37,561 nucleotides of DNA. It comes from Candidatus Berkelbacteria bacterium (GTDB lineage Bacteria; Patescibacteriota; UBA1384; XYA2-FULL-43-10; CAINNR01). The translations under genes and the position numbers were made by a program. Of this stretch, positions 22,344-30,127 are shown piece by piece. Position 1 is the first letter of the stretch. Each line of letters starts with the position of its first letter. The stretch spans positions 72,378 through 109,938 of the forward strand of contig JAPLVG010000023.1 of NCBI GenBank assembly GCA_026397235.1. The letters run 5' to 3'. The notes below the pieces were generated by a model. It made no database searches. It was not told the DNA's origin and saw only the letters and a list, made by a program, of their open reading frames with translations.

Positions 22344-22429
22344 CCACCAACGGATGACTAATAACCCAAATAACTAATGACTAATAAATCCAATTCGTTA
22401 TTCGTCATTTGGATCATTCGTTATCCATT
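22344..22429. repeat. 86-bp inverted repeat, right copy
   Basis: Inverted partner of 19980-20065 (81 of 86 bases match). The two copies enclose the second GT4 gene, a palindromic element, the wecG-like gene and the nusA promoter. Similar words recur at about 23720-23760 before clpC. Confidence 0.88.
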
Positions 22430-22464
22430 GGTGAGAACTACAATTAAATAAGAAAAGGAGAAAG

Positions 22465-23715
22465 ATGACTGAGGAAAATGTTAATTTCATAGAAGCGATT
22501 GAAGAGCTGTGCGAAGAAAAAGGGTTAGATAAAGAAATTGTAATCTCTACGGTTGAAGCTGCACTAGCTGCAGCTTACAGAAAAGATTATGGCAAGCCAC
22601 GCCAAGTAATTCGAGCTAAAATGGACCCAAAAACCGGCGAAGCTGAAATGTCGCTTGTTACGACTGTTGTTGAAGATGAAGAATTGGAAAATCCGGAAGC
22701 AGAAATTTCTATAACAGACGCGAAAAAAGACAATAAAAAAGCCAAAGTTGCTGATGAAATTATCGAACCTCTTCCAAAAGAAGAGACTTTTGGTAGAATT
22801 GCCGCCCAGACTGCCAAACAAGTCATTATCCAACGAATCCGTGAGGCTGAACGCGATATGATTTTCAGCGAATTCAAAGACAAAGAAGGTACAATTGGAA
22901 ATGGTTCAGTTCAGCAAATCGAAGGCAAGAATGTTATTGTTTCTCTCGGCAAAGTTAATGCCATAATGTTCCCAAGCGATCAGATTCGCGACGAGAGATA
23001 TTATGTTGGCCAACGACTGAAAGTATATATTAAAGAAGTGGCTCAAACTTCGCGTGGTCCACAGGTTTTGGTATCTCGCTCAGATGAAGGTTTAATCAAA
23101 TGTTTGTTTGAATTAGAAGTGCCAGAAATCGCTAATGGCACTGTAGAGATCAAAAGCCTTGCCCGCGAAGCTGGTTCTCGGACCAAAATGGCCGTTATTG
23201 CCAATGATGAAAATATCGATCCGATCGGATCGTGCGTTGGACAACGTGGAACAAGAGTACAATCAGTACTGGCTGAAATCGGCGATGAAAAAATTGACAT
23301 TATTCTTTGGGACGAAGATGTCGAGAAATTTATTATGAATGCTCTTTCACCAGCCAAATGTGAAAAGATCGTTATTTCTTCCAAAGATAATAAAGCTATC
23401 GTTTATGTCCCTGAAGATTCTCTGTCATTAGCAATCGGAAAAAATGGTCAAAATGTCAGGCTGGCATCAAAACTCACTGGCTGGGGAATCGACATTGAAA
23501 AAACTGAAGGCGCGACAAGCTCTAGAAAGGATGACGGTGGTGTGGAGAGCTCCGACGCTCCAATCGTTGAGTCGGAGGTCGGAGTCCCGACCGAAAGCGT
23601 CGGGAAAAAAGCCGTGACTGTTGAAAAAGAAGAAGTCATCAAGGAGGAAGCGGTAGATACTTCTGATAAAGATGCTGAGAAGATTGAAGAAACTATCGAT
23701 TCTGATAAAAAATAA
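22465..23715 (+). CDS. nusA: Transcription termination/antitermination factor NusA
   Basis: A 416-residue RNA polymerase-binding factor. The N-terminal domain (about 1-130) carries an acidic low-complexity insert at about 70-108. An S1 domain (about 133-200) contains VGQRLKVYIKEV at its end. Two KH domains follow (about 210-350): DPIGSCVGQRGTRVQ is the KH1 GXXG region and SLAIGKNGQNVRLA that of KH2. The acidic tail (about 355-416) includes residues 362-381 encoded by a palindromic element. AAGGAGAAAG before the ATG is a strong ribosome binding site. clpC follows instead of the usual infB. Confidence 0.95.
   Translation: MTEENVNFIEAIEELCEEKGLDKEIVISTVEAALAAAYRKDYGKPRQVIRAKMDPKTGEAEMSLVTTVVEDEELENPEAEISITDAKKDNKKAKVADEIIEPLPKEETFGRIAAQTAKQVIIQRIREAERDMIFSEFKDKEGTIGNGSVQQIEGKNVIVSLGKVNAIMFPSDQIRDERYYVGQRLKVYIKEVAQTSRGPQVLVSRSDEGLIKCLFELEVPEIANGTVEIKSLAREAGSRTKMAVIANDENIDPIGSCVGQRGTRVQSVLAEIGDEKIDIILWDEDVEKFIMNALSPAKCEKIVISSKDNKAIVYVPEDSLSLAIGKNGQNVRLASKLTGWGIDIEKTEGATSSRKDDGGVESSDAPIVESEVGVPTESVGKKAVTVEKEEVIKEEAVDTSDKDAEKIEETIDSDKK
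23550..23605. repeat. Palindromic element read in frame in the NusA tail
   Basis: CTCCGAC (23550-23556) pairs with GTCGGAG (23571-23577); a second GTCGGAG follows at once; TCCCGAC (23585-23591) pairs with GTCGGGA (23599-23605) around CGAAAGC. The GC-rich block is unlike the surrounding AT-rich, acidic coding sequence, which marks it as an insertion. Confidence 0.75.
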
Positions 23716-23763
23716 TCTTTCCGTTATTATTCGTTATTCACTATTAGTTATTAGTTGATTTAT

Positions 23764-26268
23764 ATGGACCCAAATATATTCGGAAAATTTTCTGATAATT
23801 TGCGAAAGATCTTGGTTCTAGCCGAGAAAATCGCCAAAGATTCCTCAAAACCACTCGATACCGAGGATATGCTTTTGGCTTTAGTTTTGACAAAGGGGAC
23901 TCTTGCATCTGACATCTTAACTTCAATGGAAATCATTCCTGAAAAAGTTTCGATAGTCGCGAAACTCGTTAGCAATCAAAAACAAAACCAGGGGACACCA
24001 GCAATTTCCATTGATGCAAAAAACGCTATGCAAGGAGCAATTAGAGTTGCGGCAGGGTATAATCACATGGTTGTTGATGCCGAACATTTGCTTTTGGCAC
24101 TTTTGTCCGACTCGAAATTAAACTCTTATAGTGTAGTCGAGCGAATTGGTATCAAACCGGAGCGGATCATTGAACAAATCTCGGCAATTTTCAATGAGAT
24201 CTCCAGGGCGACAGGTGGACTGAATGCCGAACAAACTCAAGGTTTTGACTTGCCAAATATGGGAGATATTCCGATCGATGACTTCGCGACTGGGTTTTCT
24301 GACACTGGCGGCAAAACCAAAATTGCAGAACTAGAAAAATCTTTTCTCGAACAATATACGACCAACTTGACCACTCTGGCTAAAAATAATCATCTCGACC
24401 CATTGATCGGCCGAGATATGGAAATCGAACGCGTGGCTCAAATTCTTTCACGCCGAACAAAAAACAATCCACTTCTAGTTGGCGAATCAGGAGTCGGCAA
24501 AACTGCGATTGTTGAGGGCTTGGCAAAGAAAATTATTGATGGCAGTGTACCACAGACGCTAATTGGCAAAACCATTTTATCTCTCGATCTCGGATCATTA
24601 TTGGCTGGCACAATATATCGCGGTCAATTCGAAGCCCGGGTTAAAAAACTTTTAGCCGAAATTAGAACTTTAGGCAAAATCGTATTATTTATCGACGAAA
24701 TTCACACTACGGTTGGAACAGGTTCGGCCGAAGGATCGCTTGATACCGCAAACATGTTAAAACCAATTTTGACTAAAAGTGATTTTCAAGTTATTGGTGC
24801 TACAACTTTTGATGAATATAAAAAACACATTGAAAAGGATCCAGCCTATGAGCGAAGATTTCAGACTGTCCAAATTCCTGAGCCATCAGTAACAGAAACA
24901 ATAAGGATTCTTCGCGGTTTAAAAACAAAATATGAGCAGCACCACGGCATTAAGTTTTCACCAGAATCTTTGGTTGCCGCCGCCGAACTTTCAGAGCGTT
25001 ATATCACAGACAGATTTTTACCCGATAAAGCAATTGATTTAATTGACGAGGCTGCCGCAGCTACAAATGTCGTGACCCCAGAAAGCGCGAAACTGGCAAA
25101 ACTACAGTCCAAATTGTCCGAGGTTTTGGCCAAAAAGGAAGAAGCCGTTATGTCAGAAAATTACGAATCCGCGACACATCTACGAGAAGAGGAGATTGTT
25201 TACAGTGATAAAATTTCAGAATTAGAAAACATTAACGCAAATCAAAAAAAGAAGTTAATTGACGCAGAAGACATTTCAAAAATCGTTTCTCGCTGGACCG
25301 GAATCCAGGTTGAGAATTTATCAATTAACGAACGTAAACGATATTTAAATCTTGAAGAGAAATTAAAAAAGTCAGTTATCGGTCAAGATGAAGCAATATC
25401 CACAATTGCAAAGTCAATCCGTCGTAATCGCGCTGGCATCTCCGACCCCGATCGGCCTATCGGTTCTTACTTGTTCCTTGGCCCAACCGGAGTTGGAAAA
25501 ACTCATTTATCTAAAACTTTGGCAAAACTGTTATTTGGCTCAGAAGATAATTTAATCAAGATTGATATGTCAGAGTTTATGGAGAAACACAACGTCTCCC
25601 GTCTTGTTGGCGCTCCAGCAGGCTATATCGGCTATGATGACGGGGGAAAATTGACTGAGGCAGTTCGCCAAAAACCATATTCAATCGTTCTGTTTGATGA
25701 AATTGAAAAAGCCCATCCGGAAGTTTTCAACATTCTTTTGCAAATTTTAGAAGATGGGTATTTAACCAATGCCCGCGGCCGACAAGTAAATTTTCGCAAT
25801 ACTATCATAATTCTGACATCAAACCTGGGAACATCAGACCTCAAACGTGTGGAAGAAATTGGCTTTGGCGCTAGGAATGATTCTGAGTCAAAATATGAAG
25901 CAATGAAAAACTTAGTACTAGATACTATTAAAAGAGAAATGCGTCCGGAATTTGTTAACCGACTTGATTCGATCATTGTTTTTCATCAATTGACAAAAGC
26001 TGCGGTTGTAAAAATTGTCGATTTAAGTTTGAGGGAGTTAACTGCTCGGCTGAAAAAACAGGGGATTATGATTACAATTTCCAAAGAGATAAAAGCATAT
26101 ATCGCAGAAAAAGGCTATTCTGATGAATTCGGGGCAAGACCAATTCGGCGGGAAATCACAGAAAAGTTAGAAGATCCAATCTCCGAAGCAATAATCGGTG
26201 GTAAATTTACTCCTGGCGATAAAATTACTGCGTACTTGGTCAATAAAAATATTGTTTTAAAGAAATGA
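23764..26268 (+). CDS. clpC: ATP-dependent Clp protease ATPase subunit ClpC
   Basis: An 834-residue AAA+ unfoldase. Two Clp N repeats (about 5-140), first AAA module with Walker A GESGVGKTA (about 240-248) and Walker B VLFIDEIH, a UVR-type middle segment EEAVMSENYESATHLREEE (about 457-475) that marks ClpC, and second AAA module with GPTGVGKTH (about 573-581). VEEIGFGA includes an IGF tripeptide of the ClpP-docking type, so it should feed ClpP. The ATG at 23764 is preferred to an upstream TTG. No ribosome binding site; AT-rich repeat words precede it. Confidence 0.95.
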   Translation: MDPNIFGKFSDNLRKILVLAEKIAKDSSKPLDTEDMLLALVLTKGTLASDILTSMEIIPEKVSIVAKLVSNQKQNQGTPAISIDAKNAMQGAIRVAAGYNHMVVDAEHLLLALLSDSKLNSYSVVERIGIKPERIIEQISAIFNEISRATGGLNAEQTQGFDLPNMGDIPIDDFATGFSDTGGKTKIAELEKSFLEQYTTNLTTLAKNNHLDPLIGRDMEIERVAQILSRRTKNNPLLVGESGVGKTAIVEGLAKKIIDGSVPQTLIGKTILSLDLGSLLAGTIYRGQFEARVKKLLAEIRTLGKIVLFIDEIHTTVGTGSAEGSLDTANMLKPILTKSDFQVIGATTFDEYKKHIEKDPAYERRFQTVQIPEPSVTETIRILRGLKTKYEQHHGIKFSPESLVAAAELSERYITDRFLPDKAIDLIDEAAAATNVVTPESAKLAKLQSKLSEVLAKKEEAVMSENYESATHLREEEIVYSDKISELENINANQKKKLIDAEDISKIVSRWTGIQVENLSINERKRYLNLEEKLKKSVIGQDEAISTIAKSIRRNRAGISDPDRPIGSYLFLGPTGVGKTHLSKTLAKLLFGSEDNLIKIDMSEFMEKHNVSRLVGAPAGYIGYDDGGKLTEAVRQKPYSIVLFDEIEKAHPEVFNILLQILEDGYLTNARGRQVNFRNTIIILTSNLGTSDLKRVEEIGFGARNDSESKYEAMKNLVLDTIKREMRPEFVNRLDSIIVFHQLTKAAVVKIVDLSLRELTARLKKQGIMITISKEIKAYIAEKGYSDEFGARPIRREITEKLEDPISEAIIGGKFTPGDKITAYLVNKNIVLKK

Positions 26269-26352
26269 GCTCACATGAATTCTAATATATATCTACCTGA
26301 AAAAACTAGCGAGCGAAACCCCGCACCGAAAATTTTAAATAAATACAATTTA

Positions 26353-26387
26353 TATAATAAACACAGCACCACAAATTTTCTGGTGCT
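26353..26387 (+). promoter_or_regulatory. Possible -10 box and leader hairpin of relA/spoT
   Basis: TATAAT (26353-26358) is followed by a hairpin AGCACCA-N9-TGGTGCT (26365-26387), which ends 14 bases before the relA/spoT ATG. There is no good -35 and no T-run, so a stabilising or regulatory leader structure is more likely than a terminator. Confidence 0.4.
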
Positions 26388-26401
26388 AGGGTAATTTCCC
26401 G

Positions 26402-28294
26402 ATGAACTCGAAATTAGAAAAATTCGACTCGTCGGTCGGAAGTTTTTCTCAAGCTTTGCTACCTTACTTATCCGACTTTGACAAAAAAGAAATTCAGTTT
26501 ATTGAAAGTGCTTTTGATTTTGCTAAAAAGATGCACGCAGATCAAAAACGAATTAGTGGTGAACCATATTTTTTTCATCCATTATCAGTGGCAAAAAATA
26601 TTCTTCAACATCAGCCTGACAAGGAAACTGTCGCAGCAGCACTTCTCCACGACGTGGCTGAAGATTGCGATGTTTCGATTAAGGATCTTTCCGATAAATT
26701 CGGCTCAGAAGTCGCATCGTTAGTCGATGGCGTGACAAAAATTTCTTCAATTAATATGAAAGAAAAAGCTCTTGGTTTGGAATTTTCAAAAAATCATTTT
26801 ACCAGCCAGATTGATTCATATCGGAAACTATTAACTGCTATTGCTGGTGATCCGAGAGTTTTAATTATTAAACTTTATGATCGCTTACACAACGCCCAAA
26901 CCTTGGAATGGCTGCCAAAACAGCGACAACGGTTTTATGCCCTAGAAACAATTGAAATTTTTGCAGCTTTAGCCGAAAGGATCGGTATGTCGGCAATTAA
27001 GTCTCAACTTGATGATTTATGCTTTCCTTATGCCTACCCAAAAGAGTATGATGACTTCATAAAAAGTATTACAATTGCCAAAACTGAGCGGGAAAAATAC
27101 ATCAAAAAGATAATCAACATCTTAAATAAAAAACTTCCCGGCATAGAAATATCCGGACGGGCAAAACATAATCTTTCGATCTACAATAAACTTTCAGAGA
27201 AACAATCAATTGACAATATTTATGACCTAGTGGCAATTAGAATAATTGTTCCGACAATTAGCATTTGCTACGAAACATTGGCTCGTGTCCATGAATTATT
27301 TAAACCTATTGATCAGGGAGTTACTGATAGTATTTTAAAACCCCGTGATAGTGGCTATCAATCACTGCACACGATTGTTGCCGGTCCTGACAATATTATT
27401 TTTGAAATCCAAATTCGAACCCCACATATGCACAAAGTGGCCGAATTTGGAATAGCCGCTCACTGGTATTATAAAGAAAAAATGCTCAATAAAGGGAGCG
27501 ACAAAGGAGCCAGTAGTTGGATTTCTGAGCTTCGTGAAGGAAAAGCAGTCAGATCTAAAAAACATTTTTTTGCTGATAAAATATTTGTTTTCTCACCACA
27601 AGGAAAAATTGTCGAGCTACCAAAAAATACCAGTCCGCTGGATTTTGCTTTCTTTATTCATACTGAAATTGGGCTTTCATGTTTTGGTGCCAAAGTAAAC
27701 GGGAAAATGGTACCGATTTCATCTCAGCTAAGAACCGGCGACGTGGTTGAAATTATTAAAAGTGATCGAGTAAAGCCGTCTCGTGACTGGCTGTCTTTTG
27801 TCAAAACAAGTTTTGCCAGAAGCAAAATAAATGAGTATTTTACTGACCTAGATCGTCCAAAAAACTATGCTGCCGGATTGGATATTGTAAATCAAGAACT
27901 GGCTAGGCTGGAAAAACCAATCATTACAGAAAAGAATTTGAAAACCTTATCAACAAAAATTTCCGATTCCAGATTACCATTTAATGATTTAGAAACTGCT
28001 CTAGTTTCTGTTGGTAAAAAAGATATTTCAAAAAACGATATTATAAAAACCTTGTATCCGAATGTTAATTTTGCTAAAGCAAAAATTATTAAAAGAGCCT
28101 CTGGTAAAAAAATTGTTCACTTTGAAATTGGCGACGGTTTCACTCACAGGTTGGCAAATTGTTGTAAGCCAACAGAAAAAGATGAGATAATTGGCTATAT
28201 TACACTGCAGAAAGTCATTACAGTTCATCGTAAAAACTGCCGCGGAACTAAAACTTTCGATAAAGAACGAATTCTTGAAGTCAGCTGGCGATAA
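26402..28294 (+). CDS. Bifunctional (p)ppGpp synthetase/hydrolase, Rel family, without ACT domain
   Basis: A 630-residue alarmone enzyme. The HD hydrolase domain (about 45-195) keeps HDVAEDCD and YDRLHNAQTL. The synthetase domain (about 235-355) has GRAKHNLSIYNKL, DLVAIRI, RDSGYQSLH and FEIQIRT. A TGS domain follows (about 390-455). The C-terminal part has only the Cys-rich zinc finger-like segment (NCCKPTEKDEIIGY...HRKNC) and then stops, so the ACT/RRM domain of the usual 720-750-residue proteins is missing. It should sense starvation at the ribosome. Both catalytic halves look intact. Confidence 0.94.
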   Translation: MNSKLEKFDSSVGSFSQALLPYLSDFDKKEIQFIESAFDFAKKMHADQKRISGEPYFFHPLSVAKNILQHQPDKETVAAALLHDVAEDCDVSIKDLSDKFGSEVASLVDGVTKISSINMKEKALGLEFSKNHFTSQIDSYRKLLTAIAGDPRVLIIKLYDRLHNAQTLEWLPKQRQRFYALETIEIFAALAERIGMSAIKSQLDDLCFPYAYPKEYDDFIKSITIAKTEREKYIKKIINILNKKLPGIEISGRAKHNLSIYNKLSEKQSIDNIYDLVAIRIIVPTISICYETLARVHELFKPIDQGVTDSILKPRDSGYQSLHTIVAGPDNIIFEIQIRTPHMHKVAEFGIAAHWYYKEKMLNKGSDKGASSWISELREGKAVRSKKHFFADKIFVFSPQGKIVELPKNTSPLDFAFFIHTEIGLSCFGAKVNGKMVPISSQLRTGDVVEIIKSDRVKPSRDWLSFVKTSFARSKINEYFTDLDRPKNYAAGLDIVNQELARLEKPIITEKNLKTLSTKISDSRLPFNDLETALVSVGKKDISKNDIIKTLYPNVNFAKAKIIKRASGKKIVHFEIGDGFTHRLANCCKPTEKDEIIGYITLQKVITVHRKNCRGTKTFDKERILEVSWR

Positions 28295-28295
28295 C

Positions 28296-28325
28296 TTGAC
28301 GGAATCAACCGTTTTGTGCTAATTT
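28296..28325 (+). promoter_or_regulatory. Candidate promoter directly after relA/spoT
   Basis: TTGACG (28296-28301), 18 bases, TAATTT (28320-28325). It lies 1 base after the relA/spoT stop and 9 bases before the ATG of a 24-codon ORF. Confidence 0.5.
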
Positions 28326-28334
28326 AAGGTCGTT

Positions 28335-28409
28335 ATGAAAATTCAAACAAAAAAACTAAATAATATCCATCATTACAATTCTTTGCCTTTCGGGAAAGGA
28401 TCGTTTTGA
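28335..28409 (+). CDS. Possible 24-residue leader peptide
   Basis: ATG with AAGG 6 bases before it. It begins MKIQTKKLNNIHHYN and ends with SLPFGKGSF. It lies between a candidate promoter and an intrinsic terminator, with two small stems between (CCTTT/AAAGG at 28386-28399 and ATAGTT/AACTAT at 28410-28431). This order, short ORF then terminator then gene, is that of an attenuator. The peptide lacks a strong run of one amino acid (only two adjacent His), so what it would sense is unclear, and it may be a chance ORF. Confidence 0.35.
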   Translation: MKIQTKKLNNIHHYNSLPFGKGSF

Positions 28410-28435
28410 TAGTTGCATAAATTGAACTATTTCAA

Positions 28436-28471
28436 ATCAGCCCTGTCTCGAAAGAGACGGGCTGATTTTTT
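28436..28471 (+). terminator. Intrinsic terminator before the zinc-ribbon gene
   Basis: ATCAGCCC and GTCTC pair with GAGAC and GGGCTGAT around a GAAA tetraloop with one bulged T, followed by TTTTT. It ends transcripts from relA/spoT or acts as an attenuator of the small gene that follows. Confidence 0.88.
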
Positions 28472-28499
28472 GTTAGTCCTAATCAATGGAGGTCTGGAG

Positions 28500-28688
28500 A
28501 TGTGCAACACGGTTGAGCATTTAGTAGCAAATGCTGTAACGCGACTCGAGACTCGAGATGGCTGGCGCTGCTTCAATTGGACATGTCCGAAGTGCGAACA
28601 CCTTAACGACGGCTCATATTATCAGGATGATGGTGTTCCGAACGAGGCTGAATGTACCAGCTGCAAATCGAGAATCAAGCTTCACTGA
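28500..28688 (+). CDS. Small zinc-ribbon protein, unknown function
   Basis: A 62-residue soluble protein with two Cys pairs, CPKC (about 29-32) and CTSC (about 52-55), giving a likely four-Cys zinc site. It resembles a single rubredoxin- or TFIIS-like ribbon rather than any named family. The ATG is chosen because GGAGGTCTGGAG lies directly upstream; a longer reading would run back through the terminator. The gene is flanked by hairpins on both sides (28436-28471 and 28696-28721) and has higher GC than relA/spoT and hisS. Confidence 0.65.
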   Translation: MCNTVEHLVANAVTRLETRDGWRCFNWTCPKCEHLNDGSYYQDDGVPNEAECTSCKSRIKLH

Positions 28689-28695
28689 TGAACCA

Positions 28696-28721
28696 GCTGG
28701 GGGCGCCTGTCCGCCCCCAGC
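28696..28721 (+). terminator. Strong GC hairpin after the zinc-ribbon gene
   Basis: Perfect 10-bp stem GCTGGGGGCG/CGCCCCCAGC with a 6-base loop, 7 bases after the stop codon. It is followed by AAAATTTG rather than a T-run, so either termination is inefficient or the stem protects the 3' end. Confidence 0.55.
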
Positions 28722-28772
28722 AAAATTTGACCAGAGTTATTTTATCTGATAAATTTCAAGAAAGGAAAAAGA

Positions 28773-30062
28773 ATGGATCAATTACAAAAACCTCGTGGAA
28801 CTAAGGATATTTTGCCGGCAGAGCAGGCTGCTTGGAGTTTTTTTCGTTCAACCGCAGAGCGAGTCCTAAATGGCTTAAGTTTTGGCAAAATTAATACCCC
28901 GCTTTTTGAAGACAAGCGAATTTTTGAACGCGGCGCGGGAGAGTCGAGTGATATTATCGAAAAACAACTTTATCTCATCAAAGCAAACAAAAATGAAGAA
29001 AATGATGAGCTGGCGCTGCGTCCAGAAGGCACCGCAGGGGCTGCCAGAGCCTATATTGAAAATGGGATGAGCTCACAGCCACAACCAGTTCGATTATATT
29101 ATTTTGGCACAATGTATCGGTATGAACGCCCGCAAGCTGGTCGATACCGAGAGCATAATCAACTTGGTGTAGAAATCTTCGGTGATGATTCTGCTGAGTC
29201 TGATTATTTAGCAATTATGTCCGCACTGGAAATTCTTAAGAAACTTGGTTTTTCCGATTTTAATGTTGCGGTCAATTCCATTGGCTGTCCAGAGTGCCGA
29301 CCAAAATATTTGAAGAAACTTAAAGATTACTACGCCGATAAATTATCCAAAGTTTGCCCAGATTGTAAACGTCGATATGATATAAACCCGCTACGGATGT
29401 TGGATTGTAAAAACGAAGAGTGTCAAAAGTTCAAAACCCAGGCTCCTCAAATGGTTGATTCTCTCTGCACAGAATGCCGCGAGCACTTTCAAGACACACT
29501 GCAGTACCTGGATGACTTCGGGATTAAATTTGACCTAGACAACACGCTGGTTCGTGGATTAGATTATTACACTCGAACAGTTTTCGAGATTTCCGCCGGT
29601 AATGACAAGGAACGCCATTCAACTCTCTGCGGCGGCGGACGATACGATAATTTGGTTTCGATATTGGGCGGCCCAAAAACACCAGCCGTTGGTTGGGGCA
29701 TGGGAGCCGATAGAGTTGTTGATCTGCTAAAAGACAATAGCCTCAAGATTCCAAAACCACGCGGAGTCGAAGTCGTAATTTTAGAAATTGGCGATGCGGC
29801 AAAAAAAGTTTGCCGACAATTATTTAATAGTTTAGACAAAGAAGATATTAATGTTTTCTATATCCCATCAAAGCTTTCTCTTCGTTCGCAAATGAAATCG
29901 GCTTCTAAACTCGGCGCCGACTTCGCACTAATCGTCGGTCAACAGGAAGCATTAACCGGCTCCGTCATTGTTCGCGATTTGCGTTCCAGCACCCAAGAAG
30001 ACCTTTCCATTTCCAGCGCCATTGACATGATCAAAGAAAAATATTCTGCAACGAGTGAATAG
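28773..30062 (+). CDS. hisS: Histidine--tRNA ligase
   Basis: A 429-residue class II synthetase. PRGTKDILP starts the protein. Motif 2 is YRYERPQAGRYREHNQLGVEIFG (centred near residue 118). The His-A motif RGLDYYTRTVFEI is at about 262-274, and motif 3 is AVGWGMGADR. The insertion domain has Cys pairs (CPEC, CPDC, CKNEEC, CTEC) suggesting bound zinc. The C-terminal anticodon domain is complete (to about 425). AAAGGA lies before the ATG. Confidence 0.96.
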   Translation: MDQLQKPRGTKDILPAEQAAWSFFRSTAERVLNGLSFGKINTPLFEDKRIFERGAGESSDIIEKQLYLIKANKNEENDELALRPEGTAGAARAYIENGMSSQPQPVRLYYFGTMYRYERPQAGRYREHNQLGVEIFGDDSAESDYLAIMSALEILKKLGFSDFNVAVNSIGCPECRPKYLKKLKDYYADKLSKVCPDCKRRYDINPLRMLDCKNEECQKFKTQAPQMVDSLCTECREHFQDTLQYLDDFGIKFDLDNTLVRGLDYYTRTVFEISAGNDKERHSTLCGGGRYDNLVSILGGPKTPAVGWGMGADRVVDLLKDNSLKIPKPRGVEVVILEIGDAAKKVCRQLFNSLDKEDINVFYIPSKLSLRSQMKSASKLGADFALIVGQQEALTGSVIVRDLRSSTQEDLSISSAIDMIKEKYSATSE

Positions 30063-30114
30063 TTAGATTAGACCTATTGATTCGAAAATTACGGTTATTG
30101 CCGGATTTTTTAGT

Positions 30115-30120
30115 TATAAT
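30115..30120 (+). promoter_or_regulatory. -10 box of the RlmD-like gene (leaderless type)
   Basis: TATAAT, then 7 bases, then ATG at 30128. No Shine-Dalgarno sequence fits in the 7 bases. The -35 is weak. Confidence 0.6.
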
Positions 30121-30127
30121 ACGAAGT

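Noticed and set aside
26276-26395. A 39-codon ORF between clpC and relA/spoT
   Set aside because: No clear ribosome binding site, low-complexity AT-rich composition, and it overlaps the -10 box and leader hairpin.
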